64,000 nucleotides of DNA from Sulfurospirillum sp. (GCA_016744795.1 JADGDR010000002.1:176648-240647); one strand, 5' to 3'. Positions 37,890-47,074 are shown, counted from the stretch's first letter. The notes: a model not told the origin generated them from the letters alone. A program made the numbers and translations.

Positions 37890-38719
37890 TGGCTTTTAAT
37901 TACGATAAATATCTTAGAGTTGATAAGATGCCAACACTGTGGTGTTGGGGTTGTGGTGATGGTGTTATACTAAAATCCGTTATTCGTGCTATTGATAAGA
38001 TGGGTTGGGATATGAAAGACGTTTGTGTTGTTTCTGGTATTGGTTGTAGTGGGCGTTTTAGTTCATATATTGACTGTAATACAGTTCACACGACTCATGG
38101 GCGTGCTGTTGCTTATGCTACTGGTATTAAACTTGCAAATCCTGAAAAACATGTTATTGTTGTAACTGGTGATGGAGATGGTCTTGCAATTGGTGGTAAC
38201 CATACAATTCATGCTTGTAGAAGAAATATAGATTTAAATCATATTTTGATTAATAACTTTATTTATGGTTTGACTAACTCTCAAACAAGTCCTACTACAC
38301 CTCAAGGAATGTGGACTGTTACAGCTCAATTTGGAAACGTTGATCCAACTTTTAATGCAGCAAAACTTGCATTTGGTGCAGGGGCAACATTTGTTTCTCG
38401 TGAGACCGTACTTGAACCACAGAAAATGGAAAAAGTATTTGTTGCAGGTTTTAAACACAAAGGATACTCTTTTATGGAGACACTCTCTAATTGTCACATA
38501 AATCTTGGTAGAAAAAACAAAATGGGTGAAGCCGTTCAAAACCTACAATGGATTGATGATATGACAATACCAAAGAAAAAGTACGATGCTCTTCCTGATG
38601 AAGAAAAACATGCATTTTTTCCAACTGGTATTTTGAAACAATATGAGAATCCTGAGTATTGTGAGAGTTACGATAAAGTTATTGAAGCTGCACAAAATAA
38701 CACAAAAGTAAAGATGTAA
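37889..38719 (+). CDS. oorB: 2-oxoglutarate:ferredoxin oxidoreductase beta subunit
   Basis: The 276-aa TPP subunit has LWCWGCGDG with cluster cysteines near residue 18, SGIGCSGRFSSY, the GDGDGLAIGGNH TPP motif (near 96) and NNFIYGLTNSQTSPTT. It sits between oorA (1-nt overlap) and oorC. Family assignment is secure; direction of the reaction in vivo is not visible here. Confidence 0.95.
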   Translation: MAFNYDKYLRVDKMPTLWCWGCGDGVILKSVIRAIDKMGWDMKDVCVVSGIGCSGRFSSYIDCNTVHTTHGRAVAYATGIKLANPEKHVIVVTGDGDGLAIGGNHTIHACRRNIDLNHILINNFIYGLTNSQTSPTTPQGMWTVTAQFGNVDPTFNAAKLAFGAGATFVSRETVLEPQKMEKVFVAGFKHKGYSFMETLSNCHINLGRKNKMGEAVQNLQWIDDMTIPKKKYDALPDEEKHAFFPTGILKQYENPEYCESYDKVIEAAQNNTKVKM

Positions 38720-38726
38720 GGGGCGC

Positions 38727-39281
38727 TTGATGAGAAGACAATTAAGATTCGTTGGTGTTGGAGGTCAAGGTGTAATTCTAGCAGGTGAGATTTTAGCAGC
38801 TGCAAAGATAAAAGAAGGTGGTTATGGTGTAAAAGCTTCAACTTATACTTCTCAAGTAAGAGGTGGACCAACTAAGGTTGATATCCTTCTTGATGAGAGT
38901 GAAATCCTTTTTCCTTATGCAAATGTTGGTGAAATAGAGTTTATGATTGCAACTGCACAAATCAGTTTTGATCAGTTTAAAGATGCTGTTAAACCAGGAG
39001 CTATTATAGTTGTTGAACCAAACCTTGTAACGGCTACTGAAGAAGATAGAAAAAAGTGGAGAATCATTGAAATTCCAATTATTACTATTGCTAAAGAAGA
39101 GGTTGGTAATGTTATTACTCAATCTGTTGTAGCACTTTCTATCACTGTAGAGATGACAAAAGTACTTGATGCGGAGCTTGTAAAAGAAGTTATGCTTTCT
39201 AAAGTACCACCAAAAGTACATGAAGCAAATAAAGTTGCTTTTGCACTAGGTGCAAAGTATGCTAAAGAAGCATTAGTTTAA
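38727..39281 (+). CDS. oorC: 2-oxoglutarate:ferredoxin oxidoreductase gamma subunit
   Basis: The 184-aa gamma-type subunit begins RQLRFVGVGGQGVILAGEIL and has the YTSQVRGGPTKVDIL motif. It completes the OOR complex. An AAGGGG site lies before the ATG, and a hairpin with G3/C3-closed 11-bp arms follows the stop. Confidence 0.94.
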   Translation: MMRRQLRFVGVGGQGVILAGEILAAAKIKEGGYGVKASTYTSQVRGGPTKVDILLDESEILFPYANVGEIEFMIATAQISFDQFKDAVKPGAIIVVEPNLVTATEEDRKKWRIIEIPIITIAKEEVGNVITQSVVALSITVEMTKVLDAELVKEVMLSKVPPKVHEANKVAFALGAKYAKEALV

Positions 39282-39286
39282 TAAAA

Positions 39287-39313
39287 GGGTAGAGAGATTT
39301 ATTCTCTCTACCC
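39287..39313. terminator. oorDABC terminator
   Basis: GGGTAGAGAGA, loop TTTAT, TCTCTCTACCC: a perfect 11-bp hairpin 5 nt after oorC, followed by TTGAATTT. The rest of the 269-nt gap to the next gene is AT-rich and carries no gene. Confidence 0.75.
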
Positions 39314-39503
39314 TTGAATTTAGCTAAGAAATAAAGTTGCTGGAACATAGAGTGGTTAGTAAATCCTACAAAAAGTTTAATAAAGCTTATAATATTTTCA
39401 AATAATATAATTATCTAATTTTATTGTATATTTAATAATCAAATAAACTACTAACCAAATCATTGTATATAATTTATAATTTGCAAGCATTTTGAGAGAA
39501 TAA

Positions 39504-39529
39504 TTGGTTAATATCTAAATATTAGCCAA
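39504..39529. promoter_or_regulatory. Inverted repeat upstream of the GltD/NfnB-like gene
   Basis: TTGGTTAATAT, CTAA, ATATTAGCCAA: 10 of 11 bases pair, centred about 35 nt before the ATG at 39551. Short related pieces (GGTTAGTAAA near 39350 and ACTAACCAAA near 39450) lie further upstream. It could be an operator or a hairpin in the leader. Confidence 0.45.
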
Positions 39530-39550
39530 CGTAGTATCAAAAGGAAAATT

Positions 39551-40762
39551 ATGAATAAACATATTATTGATTTAGCACAAACTTGTCTTGGTTGTAAGAA
39601 ACCTAAGTGTCAAGTTGGATGTCCTATTAATACACCAATACCTGAAATGGTTCATCTTTTTTTACATGGTGATATTGTCAAAGCTGGTCAAATGTTATTT
39701 AAAAATAATCCTCTTTCAATAATTTGTTCAGTAATATGTCCTCATGAAAAACATTGTGAAGGGCATTGTGTACTTAATAAAAAATCATCCCCTGTAAGTA
39801 TTGGAAGTATTGAACACTATATTTCAAGTCGTTTCATGGATACTGTACATTTTGAAAAGCCTCTATATAATGGGCATGATATTGCTATTGTTGGAGGAGG
39901 TCCAGCAGGAATAGCCTTGGCTTTTATTCTTGCAATAAAAGGTTATGGTGTGACAATATTTGATGCACAGGACAAAATAGGAGGTGTCTTACAATATGGA
40001 ATTCCAGATTTTCGTTTAGATAAACGTCTCTTGGATAAATTAGTAGAAAAGCTTAATGAATTAGGTGTAAGTATTCGTTCAAATACTTATATTGGAACTA
40101 ATATCACTATATGTGATTTATTTAGAGATGATTATAAAGCTGTCTTTTTAAGTACTGGTGCATGGGCTCCAAAAAAATTAAATATTAAAGGTGAATCTTT
40201 TGGTCATGTTCATTTTGCAACTAATTATTTAAAAAATCCTTCTGCATATTTGGTTGGAAAAAAAATTATTGTTATAGGTGCTGGTAATGTCGCAATAGAT
40301 GTTGCTCGTACTGCACTAAGAAATGGAGCTCAAGAAGCTTGTATTATGTATCATCGTGGTGAAAGTGATATGTCAGCAGAAAAACATGAGATACAATGTT
40401 CAAAAATTGATGGGGTAAAGTTTGATTTTTTTAGAACTCCTCAAGAAATAACAAAAGAAGGAGTTAAATTTGTAACCAATAATGAGGAGCGATTAGTTGG
40501 ATTTGAAAGTGCCGACAATATTTTTGTTTCAATTGGCCAATCTCCTACTGATACTATTATAAAGAATAATACAAAAATTGATGCTGATTATAAAGGTTTT
40601 TATATAACTGATGAGTATGGACGAACAACAAGAGAAGGTGTCTTTGCTGCTGGTGATGCTGTAACTGGGGCACGAACAGTTGTTGAGGCAGTTGCATTTT
40701 CAAAAAGAACAGCGGAAGCTATTGAAGAGTATATTAACTCATTAGATGTAGAAATTCTATAA
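39551..40762 (+). CDS. GltD/NfnB-like FAD-dependent NAD(P) oxidoreductase
   Basis: The 403-aa protein has an N-terminal cluster domain with cysteines in CLGCKKPKCQVGCP (near residue 13) and CSVICPHEKHCEGHC, a FAD-binding GGGPAGIA (near 118), an NADP-binding GAGNVAIDVA and a C-terminal FAAGDAVTG. This is the architecture of the glutamate synthase small subunit, NfnB and DPYD N-terminal halves. No GltB or NfnA partner is adjacent, so the electron acceptor is unknown. Being next to OOR, ferredoxin/NADPH exchange is a reasonable guess. Confidence 0.8.
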   Translation: MNKHIIDLAQTCLGCKKPKCQVGCPINTPIPEMVHLFLHGDIVKAGQMLFKNNPLSIICSVICPHEKHCEGHCVLNKKSSPVSIGSIEHYISSRFMDTVHFEKPLYNGHDIAIVGGGPAGIALAFILAIKGYGVTIFDAQDKIGGVLQYGIPDFRLDKRLLDKLVEKLNELGVSIRSNTYIGTNITICDLFRDDYKAVFLSTGAWAPKKLNIKGESFGHVHFATNYLKNPSAYLVGKKIIVIGAGNVAIDVARTALRNGAQEACIMYHRGESDMSAEKHEIQCSKIDGVKFDFFRTPQEITKEGVKFVTNNEERLVGFESADNIFVSIGQSPTDTIIKNNTKIDADYKGFYITDEYGRTTREGVFAAGDAVTGARTVVEAVAFSKRTAEAIEEYINSLDVEIL

Positions 40763-40875
40763 TTTTATTTGTGGTTTATTAATGTAATACAATTAATTGT
40801 TTTATGTGTCTTATAAACAAGTAACCAAGCTATTTAAATAAGCATATTTTAATAGAAATATGAACTATCATGTTA

Positions 40876-41538
40876 TTATTTCATATGAAACATGTACCCT
40901 AGACCTGAAAATGTTTTTATATTAATATTAGTCCCTAATTTTTTACGAAGTCTTGAAATATATGTTTCAACAGCATGAGAACTAAATTCATCATTAAAAT
41001 TTCCAACATGTTCAGATATATTTTCTTTACTAAAAATTACATTAACTTGTGATATTAGATATTCAAAAACACCTAGTTCTCTTTTATTTAAGTGAATTCG
41101 TTTACCATTTTGGCTTAATTCTCTAGTGGTTGTATTAAAAATAAGCTTACCTAATTTTATGGTTGTTTGCTCTTTTTGCAGTGAACGACGAAGTAGAGAA
41201 TGAACTCTAGCAACCACTTCTTTAAGATCAAAAGGTTTAGATATATAATCATCTGCACCAGTTTCAAGTCCAAGTATTTTTTGATCTAGTTTATGACGAG
41301 CTGAGATAATAATAACAGGAATATTTTTATTGCTTTTTCTGATTTTTTTTAGTATATCAATGCCATCAATCCCTGGCAACCCTAAATCTAAAAGAAGCAG
41401 ACTATAATCTTGATTGTTTAAAACGCGGTATCCATCTTCACCATTATGGAAAACATCGACTGCATAGCCATCTTTAATAAGTATTTTTTTCAATCCAGAA
41501 GCTAATCGCATATTGTCTTCAATAAGTAAAATTCGCAT
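40876..41538 (-). CDS. OmpR/PhoB-family response regulator, no kinase nearby
   Basis: The 220-aa protein has a receiver domain (acidic pocket ED near residue 8, phospho-acceptor Asp in LLLDLGLPG, Lys in YISKPFD) and a winged-helix DNA-binding domain (VETYISRLRKKLG, GLGYMF end). ATG 41538 (MRILL) is chosen because AAAGG lies 9 nt before it but touches the earlier ATG at 41544. No histidine kinase gene lies on either side, so it is an orphan here. Its targets are unknown. Confidence 0.9.
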   Translation of the reverse strand: MRILLIEDNMRLASGLKKILIKDGYAVDVFHNGEDGYRVLNNQDYSLLLLDLGLPGIDGIDILKKIRKSNKNIPVIIISARHKLDQKILGLETGADDYISKPFDLKEVVARVHSLLRRSLQKEQTTIKLGKLIFNTTTRELSQNGKRIHLNKRELGVFEYLISQVNVIFSKENISEHVGNFNDEFSSHAVETYISRLRKKLGTNINIKTFSGLGYMFHMK

Positions 41539-41759
41539 AATCATCCTTTTCTAATGATAAGTTCTACTATTCTAACTTTTTTGAAAATAAATCTTACTTA
41601 ATTTATACCTTATATTTATTATTAAATTATGTTAATAACATTTTAAAATTGAAATATTTTGCCAGAACTAACAATATAACTTGAGTATTTGGATATGTAT
41701 AGGTGCTTTATGGTGGAAAGTTTTGGGTTATTGGTAGTTTAAAATTTGTATAATAGAGT

Positions 41760-41787
41760 ATAACTGTAGGATATACTCTACAGTTAT
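41760..41787. terminator. Hairpin after the dipeptide epimerase gene
   Basis: ATAACTGTAG, an 8-nt loop and CTACAGTTAT form a perfect 10-bp hairpin 9 nt beyond the epimerase stop. The T tract is poor. The remaining gap to the response regulator (about 220 nt) is AT-rich and probably carries the regulator promoter. Confidence 0.5.
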
Positions 41788-41796
41788 ATTAGTATT

Positions 41797-42888
41797 CTAT
41801 TCTTTGTATACTATACCGTCTATGCTTTTGATGCCTAACCCTGGCTCATTATTTAATGTTATTTTAGATTCATTAAATATAGCACCACCATGAATTGGAT
41901 CTTGACTACATAATACAGGACCATCAAGGTCGATTTTAGTGATGATACTTTTTGCAGCGGCTAAGTGAACAGCAGCGTTAACACTAATTTTAGCTTCAAG
42001 CATACAACCTATCATGCATTCAACGCCATAAACTTCTGCAATAGAAGTTATTTTAAGAGCATTATATATACCACCTGTTTTCATTAGTTTTATATTGATA
42101 ATATCAGCAGCTCTGAGTTGCAATATTTGTAGTGCATCATAAGCTCCAAAAACACTCTCATCTGCTAAAGTAGGGATGTCAATGTTGTCTGTAACATGTT
42201 TAAAGCCTACTAAATCATGGGCTAAAACGGGTTGCTCAACAAACTCTATATTAAGTCCAGCATCCTCCATTTTTCTTAGTGCCTTTACAGCTTCTTTTGG
42301 AGTCCAACCTTGGTTTGCATCTATTCTTAAATCAATGTCATTACCAATGGCTGTGCGAATAGCTTTCATTCTTAGAATATCTTGTTTAGCGTCTTTTCCA
42401 ACTTTTATTTTAAGAGTTTTATAGCCTAAATTTATTGCTCTTATACTATCTCTTGCCATCTCTTCAGGTTCATTTACACTAATAGTGATATCTGTAGTGA
42501 GCTCTTTTGTGTAACCCCCAAGTAATTTGTATAGAGGTGCTTTGTATAGTTGACCAAAAAGATCATATATTGCAATATCAACTGCAGCTTTGGCACTATA
42601 GTTACTTACAACACAATTATTTAGTTTAGCCATGATTGTTTCTATATTTTCAATTTCTAAACCAACAAGAGCTTTTTTTATATGGTCTTCAATTGCCCCA
42701 ATTATTGCTCCTTTTGTATCACCAGTTATAACTCCCGTTGGAGCGGCTTCTCCGTAGCCTATATTGCCCATATCTGTATGTACCTCAACAATAACATCAT
42801 TTACACTATGAACAGTTCTAATAGCTGTTTTAAATGGTGTTGTTAAGGGTACAGATATAAAGCCTATTTTTATGTCTGTTATTTTCAT
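41797..42888 (-). CDS. Dipeptide epimerase (enolase superfamily, L-Ala-D/L-Glu type)
   Basis: The 363-aa muconate-lactonising-subgroup enzyme has the acid/base lysine pair in LKIKVGKD (near residue 161), metal ligands in RIDANQGW, FVEQPV and LADES, and the second-face lysine in NIKLMKTGG (near 268). Such enzymes invert L-Ala-D-Glu from peptidoglycan turnover or other dipeptides. An AGGAAA site precedes the ATG. It is the last gene of an operon with a DUF3870 protein and a DUF819 membrane protein, which suggests uptake and use of a peptide or amino acid. Confidence 0.88.
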   Translation of the reverse strand: MKITDIKIGFISVPLTTPFKTAIRTVHSVNDVIVEVHTDMGNIGYGEAAPTGVITGDTKGAIIGAIEDHIKKALVGLEIENIETIMAKLNNCVVSNYSAKAAVDIAIYDLFGQLYKAPLYKLLGGYTKELTTDITISVNEPEEMARDSIRAINLGYKTLKIKVGKDAKQDILRMKAIRTAIGNDIDLRIDANQGWTPKEAVKALRKMEDAGLNIEFVEQPVLAHDLVGFKHVTDNIDIPTLADESVFGAYDALQILQLRAADIINIKLMKTGGIYNALKITSIAEVYGVECMIGCMLEAKISVNAAVHLAAAKSIITKIDLDGPVLCSQDPIHGGAIFNESKITLNNEPGLGIKSIDGIVYKE

Positions 42889-42954
42889 TATAATTTCCTA
42901 TAATTAAAAAAGTAAATCCAAATTAACCATTTAGTTATATTGGATTTACTATTA

Positions 42955-43290
42955 TTAGTAATGCTTAGTTTTTATATTTTCATATTTTTTAATAGCATCT
43001 TTATATGCAGTAATAATGGCTTTTTGAGAACTTCCAAAATACCTTTTAGATATCTCTTTTGATATTTCTTGATTGTAACCATTAAAAGTTTTTCCAATGA
43101 ACATGCTTTTAATGAAATCTGAAGTTACACTAACAGTGGTTGAACTACCAAGGTCAATTATCTTATCGGTTTTAGTATCTATTACAAAGCCAATAAAAAA
43201 TATTTTGTACTGAGCGGTGATAGCGTTATCACTGCTTGTTTTGCCATGTCCAACGACATATATTGTATTTCTGTTATATAAATTTACCAT
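42955..43290 (-). CDS. DUF3870 domain protein
   Basis: The protein is 111 aa from ATG 43290 (MVNLYNRNTIYVVGHGKTSS); the frame is open to 43332, but that would overlap the upstream gene and lacks a ribosome site. The family signature GHGKTSSDNAI and the later RYFGSSQKAIITAY fit DUF3870, whose function is not known. It lies between DUF819 and the epimerase, a context that suggests a role in amino acid or peptide catabolism. Confidence 0.82.
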   Translation of the reverse strand: MVNLYNRNTIYVVGHGKTSSDNAITAQYKIFFIGFVIDTKTDKIIDLGSSTTVSVTSDFIKSMFIGKTFNGYNQEISKEISKRYFGSSQKAIITAYKDAIKKYENIKTKHY

Positions 43291-43306
43291 TACTAAGCCT
43301 TTTTTA

Positions 43307-44467
43307 TTACATAATTGATAAAATACTACCAACTAATAATCCACCACCAGTTCCTACAATATATCCTAACATTGCCATAAGTACACCAATAGGAATCAAC
43401 GATTCGCCATAAGATGCTGCAAGAATTGGAGCAGATGCTACACCACCTATATTTGCAAGACTTGCGATACCACAGCTAAATAAATCTAGTTTAAATATTT
43501 TTGCAATTATTATCATAAGTACAATATGTACTGCTAAAATAACAAATCCAGAGAAAATATAAAGTGGGGCTTCTGTAAGTTCAGAAAATTTTGCTCCTGA
43601 AGCTATAAGTCCAACTAATGAGTATAGCATAACATTGGCAACTTGGTTAGATCCTGGAAGTTTACCAAACTTAGTCATTCCAAGAATAATACCAGCAGTT
43701 GAAGCAATAATAACTGTCCAAGTAGTTCCACTTAGAAAACTAGTATGAGGTAGTAAATCAGCAAAAAACCAAGCAAGTGCAGAGACAAGAAGACTAGTTC
43801 CTGTAAGCATTATCATATCAGAAAATTCTATATTTTGTCTATGTTTTTTATTTTCATTTTCTAAATTTTTGGCAACTTCATTAAGTGTACTAGATTCTGC
43901 TTTTGTAAATTTATCAAAGATTTTTGAAAATGGGACAAGTGCTAAGAGAACCATAATCCAAATAGCATAATCAATAGAATCTATAAGAAGGGTGTAACCC
44001 ATATCTGAATCAGATATTTGTAATGCACCTTGAATAGCAACCATATTTGCAGTACCACCCATCCAGCTTCCTGCTAATGCAGCAAATGCTTTCCAAGCGT
44101 CTGGGGCATACATGTTTTTGAATAACCAATAAGTAACTACAAAACCAAAACCAATTGTAATAGAAGCAGAGAAAAATGCTATAAGCATTTTTGGACCAAG
44201 TTTTACTATTTGCCTTAAATCTGCTTTAAGTAGCATTAAAAAAATCATTGCTGGAAGAATAGCGTGTTTAATTGATTTATAATAATCTTTAATCTCACCT
44301 GCTCTTTCCCAAATACCCATTGATGACATAATCATAATTCCAAAGTAAATAACAACGATAGCTGGAATATACTTAAAAAACTTCAAATTTGTATTTTTTT
44401 CTGTGAAGATAACTAAACCTGCAAAAAATACGATAATTGCAACATATGAAAAACCACTTGTAATCAT
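43307..44467 (-). CDS. DUF819 family membrane protein (YjcL-like), putative carrier
   Basis: The 386-aa protein has about 10-11 hydrophobic segments and family motifs such as AALAGSWMGGTANMVA and ANIGGVASAPILAASYG. The fold is related to sodium-dependent secondary carriers; the substrate is unknown. It is first in the operon with DUF3870 and the dipeptide epimerase, so it may import or export a related peptide or acid. An AAAGGA site precedes the ATG and a folded leader lies just upstream. Confidence 0.87.
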   Translation of the reverse strand: MITSGFSYVAIIVFFAGLVIFTEKNTNLKFFKYIPAIVVIYFGIMIMSSMGIWERAGEIKDYYKSIKHAILPAMIFLMLLKADLRQIVKLGPKMLIAFFSASITIGFGFVVTYWLFKNMYAPDAWKAFAALAGSWMGGTANMVAIQGALQISDSDMGYTLLIDSIDYAIWIMVLLALVPFSKIFDKFTKAESSTLNEVAKNLENENKKHRQNIEFSDMIMLTGTSLLVSALAWFFADLLPHTSFLSGTTWTVIIASTAGIILGMTKFGKLPGSNQVANVMLYSLVGLIASGAKFSELTEAPLYIFSGFVILAVHIVLMIIIAKIFKLDLFSCGIASLANIGGVASAPILAASYGESLIPIGVLMAMLGYIVGTGGGLLVGSILSIM

Positions 44468-44494
44468 ATAAATCCTTTCAAATTAACTATTGTG

Positions 44495-44565
44495 ATAATT
44501 TGCCAGGTCTCTCTTATGACGTTTAGATATACATAACTGAGTAAGCGAGGTGACTTGCTAATTAT
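44495..44565 (-). ncRNA. Candidate structured leader RNA upstream of the DUF819 operon
   Basis: A 71-nt region 28 nt before the DUF819 ATG is less AT-rich than its surroundings and folds as nested arms. The outer arms ATAATTTGCCAGGTC and GACTTGCTAATTAT pair nearly fully. The inner arms CTCTCTTATG and CATAACTGAG pair at 8 of 10 positions around a 13-nt loop. I do not recognise a known riboswitch. It may be a regulatory leader, or a protein-binding site. Confidence 0.35.
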
Positions 44566-44659
44566 TATATTAAATGATTATAAAAGTCAATAATTGAGTG
44601 CAATAGATACAAAATAAATCATATATGTAACTTTTAGAAACAAAATAAAATTTAATTTT

Positions 44660-45259
44660 TTATAAATTCAAAAAATTCTTTATACCTGTAAAGATTAGTT
44701 GAGCAGAAAGTGCAGAGACTATTAGTCCTGTAATCTTACTAAGTACTATAAGCCCTGTTCCTTTTGCAAACTTTTTCATATGAACTGATAAATAAAGAAG
44801 GGCACCTACACTTAAAATTGAACATAAAAGAGCAATTGAACCCATAGTCATTGTAGTAATGTCTTTCATCTCAGCACCCATAACCATAAGAACTCCTATA
44901 CTTCCAGGTCCAACAGTAATTGGAATTGCTAAGGGAACTACCGTATTTTTTGATATGTCTGTAGGACAGCTTATACTTTCGTTTACATCTTTTTTAATAA
45001 GATCAACAGCAGTTAAAAACAAAAGTGCCCCAGCCCCAATTCTAAAAGCATCTAGTGTAATGCCAAACAAATCAAATATATACTTCCCAAAATGTAAAAT
45101 AATCATGGAGGATACTATAACAGCTAGTGTAACTTTTATAGCTATTGCTTTTCTATGAGAATCTTCTAAATCTTTAGTCATAGATAAAAACATACTTAAA
45201 ACAAAAAATGGTGTCATTATAAAAAAGAATTTTATATAAACTGAGATAAAAAATGCCAT
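44660..45259 (-). CDS. MarC family inner-membrane protein
   Basis: The 199-aa protein has six hydrophobic helices with the family features RIGAGALLFLTAVDLI and PLAIPITVGPGSIGVLMV. MarC/NAAT proteins are inner-membrane proteins of poorly known transport function. AAGGAG precedes the ATG. The gene stands alone, divergent from the next gene by 50 nt. Confidence 0.9.
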   Translation of the reverse strand: MAFFISVYIKFFFIMTPFFVLSMFLSMTKDLEDSHRKAIAIKVTLAVIVSSMIILHFGKYIFDLFGITLDAFRIGAGALLFLTAVDLIKKDVNESISCPTDISKNTVVPLAIPITVGPGSIGVLMVMGAEMKDITTMTMGSIALLCSILSVGALLYLSVHMKKFAKGTGLIVLSKITGLIVSALSAQLIFTGIKNFLNL

Positions 45260-45309
45260 ATTTACTCCTTAAAAGCAAAATTATAACACTTTTTTAGTAG
45301 AATTACTTT

Positions 45310-45876
45310 ATGAATAAAAATATTAATTACCTAATCGAATTTTTGGCAAAGAGTGATGACAACAAAAATGTAAATTTTTATTGTCATATATTGGAATTTT
45401 TAAAAAAACAGTATATATATACAGCTTCTAAATATGATGTTAAAACTTTAAATATTTTAGCAACTAGAAATAAGCTAGAAGTTGCTTTAAATTTTGAAGA
45501 CGGCGTTAATCAGTTAGATCAAATACTCCTTAAAAGTATTAATAGTGAAATAAAAGAGGCAAAAGAGCAATTTTTAAAAACCATAATTACAACAAACTTT
45601 AAAAAGAAAAAAGAGAATTTTGATAAGGTTGAAACTAGTATATATAAATGTATAACTTCTTATGTATTTGGTCTTACAAGAGCGATAGAAATTTTTTATA
45701 TGTACACAAAAGATGATTTAAAAGAGCCTGAAGTTTTTGTTGAATTTGCAAGTGAAGTACATGTAAAGCTTATTGAGATGATTTTTAATAAAGAAGAAAA
45801 AGAGTTATTAGAAGATAAATTAAAAGAAATAATGGGTGTATACCTTTCTCTATATGCACGATATTTGTATGTATGA
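45310..45876 (+). CDS. Conserved-looking hypothetical protein
   Basis: The 188-aa soluble, mostly helical, lysine/glutamate-rich protein has no signal peptide, membrane helix or motif I recognise. Its coding frame ends 8 nt inside the next gene, an overlap typical of a conserved operon. One TACATGTA palindrome encodes Val-His-Val. The ribosome site is weak. Confidence 0.7.
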   Translation: MNKNINYLIEFLAKSDDNKNVNFYCHILEFLKKQYIYTASKYDVKTLNILATRNKLEVALNFEDGVNQLDQILLKSINSEIKEAKEQFLKTIITTNFKKKKENFDKVETSIYKCITSYVFGLTRAIEIFYMYTKDDLKEPEVFVEFASEVHVKLIEMIFNKEEKELLEDKLKEIMGVYLSLYARYLYV

Positions 45877-47074
45877 TGTCATAATTATTGGAGCTGGAGC
45901 AGCTGGCATGATGTGTGCTATTAGCTCTGCAAGAAATGATAAAAAAGTTTTATTGTTAGAAAAACTTCCAAAAATAGGAGCAAAACTAAAAGCAACAGGT
46001 GGAGGAAAATGTAATCTAACAAATACGCTTAAGATTGAAGAGTTTATGGATGGTTTTGGTAGAAATGGACGTTTTATGAGCGATGCTTTATCTGTTTTTG
46101 ACAACAAAAAAACAGTTGAGTTTTTTAAAAGCATTGGCGTAAAAACAGATTGCTTAGATGGTTTTAGAGTATTTCCTGATTCTCATAATTCTGGAAGTGT
46201 TTTGAGTGCTTTAGAAGATGAAATGAAACGTTTACATGTAAAGATAATTTGCGCTTATGAGATAAAAAAAATTGAAGTTAAAGATAACAAAATTGTTGGA
46301 GTAGATGATTTTAAAAGCAAAAATGTTGTTATTGCAACAGGAGGACTTGGTTATCCAACTCTTGGTGCCCATGGTGATGGTTATAGGCTTGCTAAAATTT
46401 ATGGACATAAAATTACCCAACTTAATCCTGCTATGATGCCTTTACATGTAAAAGAGACTTGGGTGACAAATTGTAGAGCTGATACAATTCCAAAAGCTAT
46501 TGTGCAAGTTAATTTGCCAAAACATAAAAAATTAAAAGCCACAGGTGATTTGATATTTACTAAAACTGGAATTAGAGGTCCAGTGGTATTAGATTTTTCT
46601 CGGGAGATAACACCACTACTAAAAAAGTATAATGAAGTACCACTGTCAGTAAACATGATAAATGGCAAAAATGAGGAAGATATACGTTTACATGTAAAGA
46701 AAAATAGTGATAAAAACATCTTAGAGATTATAGTTATGCTTTTACCTAAATCTGTTGCACTAGAGCTTCTAAAACTATGCCAAATTGAGTCTACATGTAA
46801 ATATAAAAATATAGATGGAATTAAACGAGATAGGCTAATAAGAACTATGGCAAAAACTCCTTTAACAGTTACTGGTCATGATGGTTTTAGTAAAGCCATG
46901 ATAACAAGAGGAGGGGTGAGTTTAAAACAGATAAACCCAAAAACGATGCAAAGTAAACTCGTAAAAGGTCTCTACTTTTGCGGAGAAGTTGTTGATTTAG
47001 ATGGAAAATGTGGTGGATATAACCTTCAATGGAGTTTTTCAAGTGGTTATTTGGCGGGAGAATTGATAAAATAA
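45869..47074 (+). CDS. BaiN/HI0933-family FAD-dependent oxidoreductase
   Basis: The 401-aa flavoprotein has GAGAAGMMCA (near residue 9), TGGGKCNLTN (near 48), ATGGLGYPTLG and a C-terminal FCGEVVDLDGKCGGYNLQWSFSSG. Start 45869 (MYDVIII) matches the family; upstream Mets are inside the previous gene. Family members are of uncertain function; BaiN works in bile acid reduction in clostridia, which need not apply here. The gene carries four TACATGTA palindromes, the densest set in the window. Confidence 0.88.
   Translation: MYDVIIIGAGAAGMMCAISSARNDKKVLLLEKLPKIGAKLKATGGGKCNLTNTLKIEEFMDGFGRNGRFMSDALSVFDNKKTVEFFKSIGVKTDCLDGFRVFPDSHNSGSVLSALEDEMKRLHVKIICAYEIKKIEVKDNKIVGVDDFKSKNVVIATGGLGYPTLGAHGDGYRLAKIYGHKITQLNPAMMPLHVKETWVTNCRADTIPKAIVQVNLPKHKKLKATGDLIFTKTGIRGPVVLDFSREITPLLKKYNEVPLSVNMINGKNEEDIRLHVKKNSDKNILEIIVMLLPKSVALELLKLCQIESTCKYKNIDGIKRDRLIRTMAKTPLTVTGHDGFSKAMITRGGVSLKQINPKTMQSKLVKGLYFCGEVVDLDGKCGGYNLQWSFSSGYLAGELIK
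46231..46799. repeat. Four TACATGTA palindromes inside one gene
   Basis: TACATGTA occurs at 46233, 46443, 46689 and 46792. Three are read Leu-His-Val-Lys and one Thr-Cys-Lys, the two frames that avoid the stop. See the findings for the full set. Confidence 0.85.
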
